17,338 bases of DNA. Source: an uncultured Sutterella sp. GTDB lineage: Bacteria; Pseudomonadota; Gammaproteobacteria; Burkholderiales; Burkholderiaceae_F. Positions within the stretch are counted from its first letter, which is position 1. Each line of letters opens with the position of its first letter. A model generated the notes under the pieces. The model saw only the letters and a program-made list of their open reading frames with translations, did not search any database and was not told the origin of the DNA. Position numbers and translations under genes: made by a program. The stretch is taken from contig CAKQKT010000034.1 in assembly GCA_934249275.1 (NCBI GenBank), forward strand, positions 1 through 17,338, in the 5' to 3' direction. This document shows, one piece after another, positions 9,371 to 17,338 of the stretch.

Positions 9371-11818
9371 TCAAAGTTTCTGCATGCCCTTCGAGGCGAG
9401 CGCCAGAAGCAGTTCCTTTCGGCCCACCTTGTCGAAGCAGATGTGAACCCGGGCATCGTTGCCCGTGCCCGTTATCGACTCGATGACGCCCTGGCCGAAC
9501 TTTCTGTGCTCAATTCGATCGCCCGCCGCGAAGCCGAAGGCCGAACCAGCGGCACGGGCCGCAGCCTTCTTCACGACGGGATCCTCGCCGGAGCGATAAG
9601 TGCCGCCCGTGCCGGAAAGCCCCTTTCGCCAGTCGTCCTTGTCCTGAGAATAAGACGAACGGGAGGATCCGTAGGAAGACGAACCTCCCCTGGAGGACGA
9701 GCTCCAGCCGCGGGACGAAGAGGAGCGGCCGGAGCCGTACCCCTTGTCGCCTCCACGGGAACCCGTAAAGGACGGACGCTCCCAGCCGTAACTGCTTCGG
9801 CCGGCACCGCCGTAGGAGCTGCGGTAGCCCTGAGCCTCGGACGTCAGATCCTTGTTGTCGACGAGCTGTTCCGGAATTTCTTCAAGGAAGCTCGAAGGCT
9901 CGTTATGGCGATATTCGCCGTACTGCATGCGGCCCTTGCAGTACGTAATGACCAGACGCTGCTTGGCGCGCGTAATGGCCACGTACATCAGACGGCGCTC
10001 TTCGGATACGCCCGGACCGCGCTCATCCTTGAGAGCGGAAAAATGGGGAAAGAGCCCTTCCTCGACGCCGGCAATGAAGACCTGCGGGAATTCCAAGCCC
10101 TTGGCCGCATGCACCGTCATGAGCTGAACGGCGTCCACGTCGCCCTGCTCGTTCTTGTCGCCCGCCTCAAGCGTAGCCTGAGCGAGAAAGCCCTGAAGGG
10201 GCGTCTGTCCGCCTTCATCAGCCGGCCGGAAGGCGCTCATGCTCTCGGGCAGTCCCTCGTTGGCCATGTAGCCCGATGCCGCCGACAGCATTTCCCGCAT
10301 GTTTGCAATACGGTCCTCGCCATCCTTCTCGGCCTTGTAGTGAGCTTCGAGTCCCGAACGCACGATGACGAGCTTGATGACATCCGGAAGGCTGAGCGCA
10401 TCCGCCTCCTCACGCATGCGCAGGATGAGCTCTCTGAAGGACTCAAGCTTTGCAGGCACCTTGTAGTCGGGCGCGAAGAGAGTTCCGAAAAGCGTGAGTC
10501 CGCGAGCCGCAGCCTCGTCGGCAAGGGTTTCGATCGTGCGCGCCCCGATGCCGCGAAGCGGGAAGTTGACGACGCGCTGGAAGCTTGTGTCGTCGCCCGG
10601 ATTGTCCATCAGGCGCAGATAGGCAAGAACGTGCTTCACTTCGGCACGCTCGAAGAATCGAAGGCCGCCGTAGATGCGATAGGGAATCCCGCGAGCGGAA
10701 AAAACGCTTTCAAGCGCGCGCGACTGTGCGTTCATGCGATAAAGAATGGCATGATCGCGCCAGGCGCGACCGCGGGAATGATCCGCCTCGATTTCGCGGG
10801 CAATCCATTCGGCCTCGGCCCGATCGTCGTCAAGCTCCGCGGCGCAGATTCGGTCGCCGCGGCTGCCCGAAGTCCACAGATTCTTGCCGAGACGGTTCGA
10901 ATTGTTGGCAATCAGCGCGTTGGCGGCATCGAGGATCGTCCCCGTCGAACGATAGTTTTCCTCAAGACGAATCGGCTCATCAACGCCGAAATCCGTCAGA
11001 AAGTCCTTCATGTTGCCTACATTCGCACCGCGGAAGGCGTAAATCGACTGGTCGTCGTCACCGACGGCAAAGACGGCGTTCATCGGCGCGCCGCCCGGTC
11101 CGCGGCCAAAGCCCGCCAGCATCTGCAGCCAGCGGTACTGCAGCACGTTCGTGTCCTGAAACTCGTCGACAAGAATATGGCGGAAGCGGTTCTGGTAATG
11201 GGAGCGAACGATCTCGTTGCGGTCGAGAAGCTCATAGCAGCGAAGCAAAAGCTCCGCGAAGTCCACAACGCCCTCGCGCTGGCACTGCTGCTCGTAGGCC
11301 TGATAAACCTTGACAGCCGTCTCGTCGCCGCCCTGCTGGCCGGCGGCGTGCGATGCGCGCATCCCGTTTTCCTTGTACCAATTGATGACATTGGTCACCT
11401 GGCGCGGATCGTAGCTCTCGGTGTCAATGTTGAGCGCCTTCATCACGCGCTTGACCATGGACATCTGATCGCTCGAGTCCAGAATCTGGAATGTCTTCGG
11501 CAGCCCTGCATCCTCAGCATGCGTGCGGAGAATTCGGTTGCACAGGCCGTGGAAGGTTCCGACCCACATGCGGCGAAGATCGTACGGAAGAATCGCCTCC
11601 AAGCGGACGAGCATTTCCTTGGCGGCCTTGTTCGTGAAGGTCACGGCCAGAATTTCGCCCGTCTGCGCCTTGTGCTCGCTCAAAAGCCATGCAATGCGCG
11701 TCGTCAGCACGCGCGTCTTGCCCGAACCAGCGCCTGCCAGAATGAGAACGCTCTTTTCAGGGGCCGTAACGGCCTGAAGCTGGCGCGGATTGAGGGATTG
11801 AAGAAGATCGGACGACAT
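9371..11818 (-). CDS. uvrD: UvrD-family DNA helicase II (superfamily 1A)
   Basis: ATP-driven 3'-5' helicase that displaces UvrC and the excised oligonucleotide in nucleotide excision repair and unwinds nicked strands in mismatch repair. The 815 residues compare with about 720 in E. coli UvrD. Motifs seen are the Q-motif region LNPRQLQAV (9-17), Walker A GAGSGKT (29-35), TFTNKAA (60-66), GTFHGL, DEFQDTN (218-224), GDDDQSIYAFRGA, EENYRST, RIYGGLRFFER, LMTVHAAKGLEFPQVFI and VAITRAK. The extra length is mostly a Gly/Ser/Arg/Tyr-rich segment (about 668-742) before the Tudor-like C-terminal domain (about 761-815, GDRIEHRKFGQGVI). The ATG at 11818 matches homologues and has GGAGG 9 bases upstream; the open frame 55 codons further upstream lacks family sequence. 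It diverges from leuS. Confidence 0.94.
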   Translation of the reverse strand: MSSDLLQSLNPRQLQAVTAPEKSVLILAGAGSGKTRVLTTRIAWLLSEHKAQTGEILAVTFTNKAAKEMLVRLEAILPYDLRRMWVGTFHGLCNRILRTHAEDAGLPKTFQILDSSDQMSMVKRVMKALNIDTESYDPRQVTNVINWYKENGMRASHAAGQQGGDETAVKVYQAYEQQCQREGVVDFAELLLRCYELLDRNEIVRSHYQNRFRHILVDEFQDTNVLQYRWLQMLAGFGRGPGGAPMNAVFAVGDDDQSIYAFRGANVGNMKDFLTDFGVDEPIRLEENYRSTGTILDAANALIANNSNRLGKNLWTSGSRGDRICAAELDDDRAEAEWIAREIEADHSRGRAWRDHAILYRMNAQSRALESVFSARGIPYRIYGGLRFFERAEVKHVLAYLRLMDNPGDDTSFQRVVNFPLRGIGARTIETLADEAAARGLTLFGTLFAPDYKVPAKLESFRELILRMREEADALSLPDVIKLVIVRSGLEAHYKAEKDGEDRIANMREMLSAASGYMANEGLPESMSAFRPADEGGQTPLQGFLAQATLEAGDKNEQGDVDAVQLMTVHAAKGLEFPQVFIAGVEEGLFPHFSALKDERGPGVSEERRLMYVAITRAKQRLVITYCKGRMQYGEYRHNEPSSFLEEIPEQLVDNKDLTSEAQGYRSSYGGAGRSSYGWERPSFTGSRGGDKGYGSGRSSSSRGWSSSSRGGSSSYGSSRSSYSQDKDDWRKGLSGTGGTYRSGEDPVVKKAAARAAGSAFGFAAGDRIEHRKFGQGVIESITGTGNDARVHICFDKVGRKELLLALASKGMQKL
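9593..9817 (-). repeat. Low-complexity Gly/Ser/Arg/Tyr-coding segment within uvrD
   Basis: This part of uvrD encodes about 75 residues (668-742) made mostly of G, S, R and Y in short units such as GRSSYG, SRGWSSSS and SRGGSSSYG. The DNA shows related imperfect tandem units of TCC/GGC-type codons on the coding strand. The frame stays open and leads into a normal UvrD C-terminal domain, so this is an in-frame expansion and not a frameshift. Confidence 0.8.
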
Positions 11819-11971
11819 GCAGGGAAACCTCCGGCGAAATAATCGGACACCGGCCGGGAAGCCGGTTGGGCTAAAAAGGTAGCACATTTCGACAAAGCAC
11901 TCACGCCTCAACTCCCGTCCTAACGGCGTCCGGCAGTCGATTCGGCAGTGCAGAAGGCGCTTCACTGAAGG

Positions 11972-11977
11972 TATACT
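11972..11977 (+). promoter_or_regulatory. Possible -10 box of leuS
   Basis: TATACT lies 43 bases before the leuS ATG, giving a predicted start near 11984 and a leader of about 36 bases. The -35 position (11949-11954, TGCAGA) is poor. It is the best promoter candidate between the divergent uvrD and leuS genes. Confidence 0.4.
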
Positions 11978-12019
11978 AAGCAATTATTCTTTTTTGAACC
12001 CTCTTATTTGGAAGGCGTT

Positions 12020-14656
12020 ATGCGCGAGACTTACTCTGCTCAGGCAGTGGAATCCGAAGTCCAGGCCATGTGGAAGGCCAAGGACGTCTACCGTGCTGTC
12101 GAGAACGCGGTCGACAACAATGGTCAGCCCAAACCCAAGTTCTACGTCTGCTCCATGCTCCCTTACCCGAGCGGCAAGCTTCACATGGGACACGTCCGTA
12201 ACTACACGCTCAATGACGTGATGTACCGCTTCTACCGCATGAAGGGCTACAACGTGATGACCCCGATGGGATGGGACGCCTTCGGCCTGCCGGCCGAAAA
12301 CGCCGCCATCGCCAAGAAGGTCGCCCCGGCCGCATGGACGTATGCCAACATTGCGGACATGAAGAACCAGATGGAACCGCTCGGCCTTGCCTTTGACTGG
12401 TCGCGCGAAGTCGCCACCTGCAAGCCCGAATACTATCGCTGGAACCAGTGGATGTTCCTCAAGATGCTCGAAAAGGGCATCGCCTACCGCAAGACCCAGA
12501 TCGTCAACTGGGACCCGGTCGACAAAACCGTGCTCGCCAACGAACAGGTGATCGACGGCCGCGGCTGGCGTTCCGGCGCCATTGTTGAGAAGCGCGAGAT
12601 CCCGGGCTACTACCTCGGCATCACCCAGTACGCTCAGGAACTCCTCGACGACCTCGACCAGCTTAAGGGCTGGCCGGAACAGGTTCGCCGCATGCAGGAG
12701 CACTGGATCGGCCGCTCCGAAGGCGTGAACCTCTCCTTCCCGTACGAACTCGAAGGCCAGAAGAAGCTTCTTCGCGTCTACACGACGCGTCCCGACACGC
12801 TCATGGGCGTGAGCTTCGTCGCCATCGCCGCCGAGCATCCCCTCGCCGCCTACGTCTCCCGCAACCGTCCCGACCTTCAGGCCTTCATTGAAGAATGCTC
12901 CAAGGGCAGCGTGAGCGAAGCCGACATGGCCTCCATGGAAAAGAAGGGCATTCCCACCGGCTTCTACGTCCAGCACCCGCTTACCGGTGACAAGGTTGAA
13001 GTCTGGATTGCCAACTACGTTCTCATGAGCTATGGCGAAGGCGCCGTGATGGGCGTGCCCGCCCACGACGAGCGCGACTTCGCGTTTGCCAAGAAGTTCG
13101 GCCTTCCGATCCGCCAGGTGATCGCCGTTGAAGGCGAAACCTATTCCACGGATGCCTGGCAGGAATGGTACGGCGACAAGACGCTTGACGCACATCTCGT
13201 CAACTCCGGCAAGTACGACGGCCTCGGCATTCATGAAGCCCTCGACGCCATTGCCGCCGACCTCAAGGCCCTCGGCCTCGGCGACAAGCAGGTTCAGTTC
13301 CGTCTGCGTGACTGGGGCATCTCCCGCCAGCGCTACTGGGGCACTCCGATCCCGATGATCAACTGCCCGTGCTGCGGCCCGGTGCCCGTGCCCGAGAAGG
13401 ATCTCCCTGTCGTGTTGCCGGAAGACCTGATTCCGGACGGCTCCGGCAACCCCCTCACGAAGTGCGAAGCCTTCCTCAACGTCAAGTGCCCGAAGTGCGG
13501 CGGCGACGCTCAGCGCGAAACCGACACGATGGACACGTTCGTCGACAGCTCCTGGTACTTCCAGCGCTACTGCTCTCCCGACAGCTCCACGGCCATGGTC
13601 GACAAGCGCGCCGACTACTGGATGCCGATGGACCAGTACATCGGCGGCATCGAGCACGCCGTGCTCCATCTGCTCTACGCCCGCTTCTGGACGAAGGTCA
13701 TGCGCGACCTCGGCCTCGTCAAGTATGACGAACCGTTCAAGAACCTGTTCACGCAGGGCATGCTGATGGCCGACTGCTACTACCGCAACGGCGACGACGG
13801 CCGCAAGGTCTGGTTCTACCCCGATGAAGTTGAAGTGCAGTACGACGAAAAGGGCCGTCCGGTCGGCGCCGTCTGCAAGGCCGACGGCCAGCCCGTCATC
13901 CTCGGCGGCATCGAAAAGATGTCCAAGTCGAAGAACAACGTGGTCGAACCGCGCGACATCATCAAGAAGTTCGGCGCCGACACGGCCCGCAGCTTCGTCA
14001 TGTTCGCAGGTCCTCCCGATCAGTCCGCCGCTTGGTCCAACTCCGGCGCCGAAGGCACCTACCGCTTCCTGCGCCGCATCTGGAACTGGGCTTACGGCAA
14101 GAAGGAATTCGTCGCCAACGCCGGTTCTCTCGAAGGCCAGACGCTCTCGCATGACGCCAAGGCCCTGCGCCGTGAAGTTCACACGACGCTGCGCCAGGCC
14201 GACTACGACTTCAGCCGCATGCAGTACAACACGGTTGTTTCCGCCTGCATGAAGATGTTCAACGCCATCGATTCCTTCAAGGGCGAAACGCCTGCCGATC
14301 AGGCCGTCGTCTGCGAAAGCGCATCGATCCTGCTCCGCACGCTCTACCCGATCGCCCCGCACATCACGACGTCGATCTGGCAGGAACTCGGCTTCGTTGA
14401 ACGCATCGGCGATCTGATCGACGCTCCGTGGCCCGAAGTTCAGGAAGACGCGATCAAGGCTGACGAACTCAAGCTCGTCGTTCAGGTCAACGGAAAGCTC
14501 CGCGGCGAAATCCTCGTTCCCGCCGAAGCTGCCCAAGCCGAAATCGAAGCTGCCGCACTTGCCAATCCCGATGTGCAGCGCTTCACCGACGGCATGACGG
14601 TCCGCAAGATCATCATCGTGAAGAACAAGCTCGTGAACATCGTGGTTGCCAAGTAA
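12020..14656 (+). CDS. leuS: Leucyl-tRNA synthetase
   Basis: Class I aminoacyl-tRNA synthetase charging tRNA-Leu; cytosolic. The 878 residues compare with about 860 in E. coli. The HIGH-type motif is HMGH (55-58) in [16 protein letters not shown], and KMSKS lies at 633-637. Between them the CP1 editing domain shows the T-rich loop TTRPDTLMG and the VPAHDERD motif with the editing Asp, so proofreading should be intact. Two Cys pairs (CPCC and CPKC) suggest a zinc-binding insert. The C-terminus has the anticodon-binding domain and ends VNIVVAK. The ATG at 12020 is preceded by GGAAGG (4-base spacing, slightly short); an in-frame TTG at 12008 is less likely. It starts the plus-strand leuS-lptE-holA-proA block, but a strong hairpin separates it from lptE. 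Confidence 0.97.
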   Translation: MRETYSAQAVESEVQAMWKAKDVYRAVENAVDNNGQPKPKFYVCSMLPYPSGKLHMGHVRNYTLNDVMYRFYRMKGYNVMTPMGWDAFGLPAENAAIAKKVAPAAWTYANIADMKNQMEPLGLAFDWSREVATCKPEYYRWNQWMFLKMLEKGIAYRKTQIVNWDPVDKTVLANEQVIDGRGWRSGAIVEKREIPGYYLGITQYAQELLDDLDQLKGWPEQVRRMQEHWIGRSEGVNLSFPYELEGQKKLLRVYTTRPDTLMGVSFVAIAAEHPLAAYVSRNRPDLQAFIEECSKGSVSEADMASMEKKGIPTGFYVQHPLTGDKVEVWIANYVLMSYGEGAVMGVPAHDERDFAFAKKFGLPIRQVIAVEGETYSTDAWQEWYGDKTLDAHLVNSGKYDGLGIHEALDAIAADLKALGLGDKQVQFRLRDWGISRQRYWGTPIPMINCPCCGPVPVPEKDLPVVLPEDLIPDGSGNPLTKCEAFLNVKCPKCGGDAQRETDTMDTFVDSSWYFQRYCSPDSSTAMVDKRADYWMPMDQYIGGIEHAVLHLLYARFWTKVMRDLGLVKYDEPFKNLFTQGMLMADCYYRNGDDGRKVWFYPDEVEVQYDEKGRPVGAVCKADGQPVILGGIEKMSKSKNNVVEPRDIIKKFGADTARSFVMFAGPPDQSAAWSNSGAEGTYRFLRRIWNWAYGKKEFVANAGSLEGQTLSHDAKALRREVHTTLRQADYDFSRMQYNTVVSACMKMFNAIDSFKGETPADQAVVCESASILLRTLYPIAPHITTSIWQELGFVERIGDLIDAPWPEVQEDAIKADELKLVVQVNGKLRGEILVPAEAAQAEIEAAALANPDVQRFTDGMTVRKIIIVKNKLVNIVVAK

Positions 14657-14683
14657 GGCAAGCACATCAAGAGCCGCTCTCTC

Positions 14684-14720
14684 AAGGGGCCGGCGTCCAG
14701 TTCGGACGCCGGCCCCTTCT
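14684..14720 (+). terminator. Terminator hairpin after leuS
   Basis: A perfect 15-bp GC-rich stem, AAGGGGCCGGCGTCC (14684-14698) with GGACGCCGGCCCCTT (14704-14718), has a 5-base loop and begins 28 bases after the leuS stop. The following CTTAT is T-poor, so termination efficiency may be moderate, but the stem is very stable. Confidence 0.78.
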
Positions 14721-14780
14721 TATGCTGAGTCTCGTTCTGCATCCCGCTTCAAAGCCTGTTCGCCCCATTCGAGCGGCCGT

Positions 14781-14786
14781 TATAAT
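14781..14786 (+). promoter_or_regulatory. Possible -10 box of lptE-holA
   Basis: A perfect TATAAT lies downstream of the leuS terminator and 62 bases before the lptE GTG, with a predicted start near 14793. The -35 match is weak (TTCGCC at 16-base spacing). Its position between a terminator and the next gene supports it. Confidence 0.5.
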
Positions 14787-14847
14787 TAATGATTCCGAGA
14801 CCTCTCCGGAGGCCTCACCACCTTCCTGCCATCCGAGGATTTTCTCC

Positions 14848-15360
14848 GTGACTTCCCGTCGTCTTCTTATCGGCGCCGCCCTCGTCGGCGCACTTCCGCT
14901 TGCCGGCTGCGGCTTCCGTCTGCGCGGCTCCTATTCGACGCCGTTCAAGACCATGTACCTCCAGATGCCGGAAAATTCGCGCCTTGCCGTGCGCATCAAG
15001 CAGGAACTTGAAGGCGGCTCCGACGTCCGGATCGTGAAGTCGCCGTCCGAAGCCGAAGCCATCCTCGAGCTTCTTTCCGACTCCCGCTCGCGCGATGTTC
15101 TCTCGATCAACGACACCGGCCGGGCACGCGAATACGAAATCACGCTTGTACTTGAATTCCGCGTCTCGAGTCCCGAAGGATTCGACTACATGGAAGCCGT
15201 GAAGCTTGCCACCTCTCGCGACCTTACCTACGCCGAATCGAACTTCCTTTCGCGAGAAAAGGAAGAGGAGTTTCTCTACAGAGACATGGAGGCCGACCTC
15301 GTCAGCCAACTGATGCATCACATCGAGGCGATCAAGCCTCGCAAGCAAAACGGAGCCTGA
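14848..15360 (+). CDS. lptE: LPS-assembly lipoprotein LptE
   Basis: Outer-membrane lipoprotein that plugs and assembles the LptD barrel for LPS delivery to the cell surface. The 170 residues begin with a lipoprotein signal peptide ending in the lipobox LAGC, acylated Cys21, followed by the family start GFRLRG. The mature part is short and mixed alpha/beta, with no other motif. The GTG at 14848 is chosen because GAGGA lies 8 bases upstream and it gives a complete signal peptide; an upstream ATG in frame (14722) would bury that signal behind 42 residues. The signal opens TSRRLLIG, resembling a twin-arginine motif. It is followed 3 bases later by holA, as in other Betaproteobacteria. Identity rests on the lipobox, GFRLRG and gene order. 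Confidence 0.87.
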   Translation: MTSRRLLIGAALVGALPLAGCGFRLRGSYSTPFKTMYLQMPENSRLAVRIKQELEGGSDVRIVKSPSEAEAILELLSDSRSRDVLSINDTGRAREYEITLVLEFRVSSPEGFDYMEAVKLATSRDLTYAESNFLSREKEEEFLYRDMEADLVSQLMHHIEAIKPRKQNGA

Positions 15361-15363
15361 CCC

Positions 15364-16365
15364 GTGAAGGCCGATCAGCTTCAGGGCTACCTCGCAAGAT
15401 GCGCCAGGGACAGCCGTCTTGATCCCTTCTGGCTTCTGACCGGCTCCGACGATTTCCTCGCCGTCGAAGCGGGCGACGCCATCCGCGCCGAAGCTCGCCG
15501 CCAAGGCTACACCGACCGTCAGGTGCTCGACATGAACGCCTCGGCCGACTGGTCCCGCCTTGCAATGGCCGCGGCCGACATCGGCATGTTCGACGACCGA
15601 AAGATTGTCGATGTGCGTCTTCTCACGGGCAATCCCGGCAAAAACGGCGCCCCCGCCATCGTCAAGTATCTTGAGCACCCCATCGACGGCGTAGTAACGC
15701 TCATCACAATGCCCTCCCCCGACTGGACGGTCAAGAAGGAAGCCTGGTGGGAGGCTCTGCAGCGCAAGGCCACCGTCATCGACTGCTCGCCCGTGGATCG
15801 TGCACAGCTGCCCGCCTGGCTCAAGGCCAGACTTGCGTGCCACGAGCTCGCCATGTCTCCCGAGACACTCGACTACTTCGCCGACATGATGGAAGGCAAT
15901 CTCTTCGCCGCCGCTCAGGAAGTCGAGAAGCTCTCCCTTCTCTATCCCAAGGGCAAGATCACCTCCGAGCAGCTCCGTCAGGCCGTCTCGAGCAACGCCC
16001 GCTTTGACTTCGACACGCTTTTCGAAAGCATGCGCCTTGGTCAGGCCGACCGCATCGTGCGCATCATCGACGGTCTGGAAGCCCAGGCCGAAGCCCTGCC
16101 CTTCCTGCTCGCCATGCTGACGGCTGAAATCCGTTCGCTCATCAAGCTTCGGACCGGCTACGACAACGGCCAATCCCGAGTAACAGGCGTCTTTGCCACG
16201 CCGTCCCTGCAAAAGGCCGCCCGCCGGCTCACCGTCAGGAAGCTCTGCGGGGCTCTTTCCGTCTGTGCCGACATCGACCGTCTGGTCAAGGGACTTCCCG
16301 TTCCCAAGCGCGACTCCAACCCCTGGATCGAATTGAAAAGCGTCGTGCTCTTTCTGGCCAGCTAA
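15364..16365 (+). CDS. holA: DNA polymerase III subunit delta
   Basis: Clamp-loader subunit that opens the beta sliding clamp, acting with delta' and tau/gamma at the replication fork. The 333 residues are close to E. coli HolA (343). It opens MKADQLQGYLAR, then LLTGSDDFLAVEAGDAIR (23-40), the delta N-terminal pattern. ASADWSRL and FDDRKIVDVRL follow, then EGNLFAAAQEVEKLSLL (about 178-194), characteristic of domain II. As expected for delta, no Walker motifs are seen. The GTG at 15364 lies 3 bases after the lptE stop, with GGAG inside the lptE end, so translation is likely coupled. The lptE-holA pairing is conserved in Proteobacteria. The C-terminus ends ELKSVVLFLAS, a complete gene. Confidence 0.92.
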   Translation: MKADQLQGYLARCARDSRLDPFWLLTGSDDFLAVEAGDAIRAEARRQGYTDRQVLDMNASADWSRLAMAAADIGMFDDRKIVDVRLLTGNPGKNGAPAIVKYLEHPIDGVVTLITMPSPDWTVKKEAWWEALQRKATVIDCSPVDRAQLPAWLKARLACHELAMSPETLDYFADMMEGNLFAAAQEVEKLSLLYPKGKITSEQLRQAVSSNARFDFDTLFESMRLGQADRIVRIIDGLEAQAEALPFLLAMLTAEIRSLIKLRTGYDNGQSRVTGVFATPSLQKAARRLTVRKLCGALSVCADIDRLVKGLPVPKRDSNPWIELKSVVLFLAS

Positions 16366-16414
16366 TGCCTGCTTCACCACGGACGGGACTCCTCCCGCCG
16401 CGGTTCGCAAAATT

Positions 16415-16443
16415 CGGAGACAGATCTCCGTTCGGGCTAAAAT
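16415..16443 (+). promoter_or_regulatory. Possible proA promoter with inverted repeat
   Basis: TAAAAT (16438-16443) is a plausible -10 box 85 bases before the proA ATG. At the -35 position there is no good hexamer; instead an inverted repeat CGGAGA (16415-16420) / TCTCCG (16425-16430) covers it. This could be an operator or just a short hairpin. The 162-base gap after holA has no T-tailed terminator, so readthrough from holA is also possible. Confidence 0.35.
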
Positions 16444-16527
16444 GAAAAGACTTGCTCGGGAAAACGCAAGCCGCCCCAACCTTTGCCGGCGGCACTCTCC
16501 CGGCTCTTTAATCAGGAACCGCGCATC

Positions 16528-17338
16528 ATGCCCGAAATCACCATTACTCCCAGCGACTACATCGGCCGCATCGGCCGTCAGGCTCGTGAAGCCTCGCGCG
16601 CCATGGCCCGCGCCTCTACGTCCGCCAAGAACGCCGTGCTTGAACGCATCGCCGAGCTTCTGCTCGAACAGGAAGCGGACATCCGCACCGCCAACGAGAC
16701 CGACATCGAAGCCGCCCGAGCCGAAGGCCTTGACGAAGCCTTCATCGATCGTCTGACGATCACGCCGGCAGGCCTGCGAGCCATGGCCGACGGCTGCCGT
16801 CAAATCGCCGCCCTCGAGGATCCCGTCGGCACGATCTCCGACCTGGCCTTCCGCCCGAGCGGCATACAGGTGGGCCGCATGCGCGTGCCGCTCGGCGTGC
16901 TTGCCATGATCTACGAATCCCGTCCGAACGTGACGATTGACGCTGCCGCTCTTGCCATCAAGTCCGGCAATGCCATCATTCTTCGCGGCGGTCACGAAGC
17001 CCTTCGAAGCAACACCGTGCTCTGGGAAGTTGTTGGACAGGCGCTCGCCGAAAAAGGTCTTTCCGCCCACGCCGTTCAGCTTATCGAATCGGCCGACCGC
17101 GCCCTCGTCGGCGAACTCATCCGTGCACGCGACTATGTCGACGTGCTGATTCCGCGCGGCGGCAAGAGCCTCGTTGCCCGCCTCACTGCCGAAGCGACCG
17201 TGCCGATGATCAAGCACCTTGAAGGCATCTGCCACACTTATGTTGACGCCGAAGCCGACGTCGACATGGCCGTGCGCGTCACCGAAAACGCCAAGACCCA
17301 GCGCTACTCGCCCTGCAACGCCACCGAGACCCTTCTGG
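16528..17338 (+). CDS. proA: Glutamate-5-semialdehyde dehydrogenase (gamma-glutamyl phosphate reductase), 3' truncated by window
   Basis: Reduces gamma-glutamyl phosphate to glutamate-5-semialdehyde with NADPH, the second step of proline synthesis; cytosolic. 270 codons are present of an expected 415-420; the rest lies past the right edge. The aldehyde dehydrogenase-like N-terminal domain shows RRVPLGV-type sequence (MRVPLGVLAMIYESRPNVT), KSGNAIILRGGHEA and VLIPRGGKSL. The last codons include NAKTQRYSPCNATETLL with the predicted catalytic Cys263. The ATG at 16528 follows AGGA by 10 bases. Homologues have a similar start, with a slightly longer N-tail here (MPEITITPSDYIGR). It follows holA, a gene order I associate with Burkholderiales. 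The partner kinase gene proB is not in this window. Confidence 0.95.
   Translation, partial: MPEITITPSDYIGRIGRQAREASRAMARASTSAKNAVLERIAELLLEQEADIRTANETDIEAARAEGLDEAFIDRLTITPAGLRAMADGCRQIAALEDPVGTISDLAFRPSGIQVGRMRVPLGVLAMIYESRPNVTIDAAALAIKSGNAIILRGGHEALRSNTVLWEVVGQALAEKGLSAHAVQLIESADRALVGELIRARDYVDVLIPRGGKSLVARLTAEATVPMIKHLEGICHTYVDAEADVDMAVRVTENAKTQRYSPCNATETLL

Noticed and set aside
9362..11842. An 826-codon plus-strand frame antisense to uvrD
   Set aside because: All helicase motifs are on the minus strand; this is a shadow.
11984..14665. An 893-codon minus-strand frame antisense to leuS
   Set aside because: leuS is certain on the plus strand; the antisense product has no recognisable domain and is a composition artefact.
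14815..17235. An 806-codon minus-strand frame antisense to lptE, holA and proA
   Set aside because: It spans three real genes and their intergenic gaps and has no family features.

Overview
The window is GC-rich, densely coded and almost entirely housekeeping. Every protein-coding gene except one resembles a conserved proteobacterial family. Two blocks, pyrG-kdsA-eno-ftsB on the minus strand and leuS-lptE-holA-proA on the plus strand, are gene orders I associate with Betaproteobacteria (Burkholderiales and relatives). An outer-membrane LPS pathway (kdsA, lptE) and a periplasmic asparaginase fit a Gram-negative host. A gut-type Burkholderiales such as Sutterellaceae is my guess from this gene set. 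It is an inference, not something the sequence proves.

Layout, left to right. Positions 1-68 carry the 5' end of what looks like a group II intron on the minus strand, cut by the window edge. It sits directly behind the intrinsic terminator (73-113) of a minus-strand run: pyrG (CTP synthase), kdsA (KDO-8-phosphate synthase), eno (enolase) and ftsB (divisome protein). Here pyrG is promoter-proximal and ftsB promoter-distal. Upstream of pyrG come a minus-strand cation diffusion facilitator transporter and then argG (argininosuccinate synthase), separated by a strong 11-bp hairpin. A 616-base divergent region (7380-7995) follows. It holds the argG promoter, an AT-richer stretch with no gene I can support, and the promoter plus a long structured leader of a secreted type II L-asparaginase (ansB, plus strand). 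After the ansB terminator come a minus-strand tRNA-Arg(CCU) and uvrD (minus, with an unusual Gly/Ser/Arg/Tyr-rich insert). Diverging from uvrD is leuS, followed after a strong hairpin by lptE-holA (3-base gap) and the first 270 codons of proA, which runs off the right edge.

Functionally the window covers pyrimidine nucleotide, LPS, glycolysis, cell division, arginine and proline synthesis, asparagine breakdown, DNA repair and replication, and translation. I see no defence system, prophage, CRISPR array or novel multi-gene system. The observations worth a second look are local: the intron lodged behind a terminator; a kdsA with the signature of the metal-dependent clade; an FNR-like box and an Asn-containing 18-codon upstream ORF before ansB; a U-tract and anti-Shine-Dalgarno-like stretch in the pyrG leader; and the low-complexity segment in UvrD.
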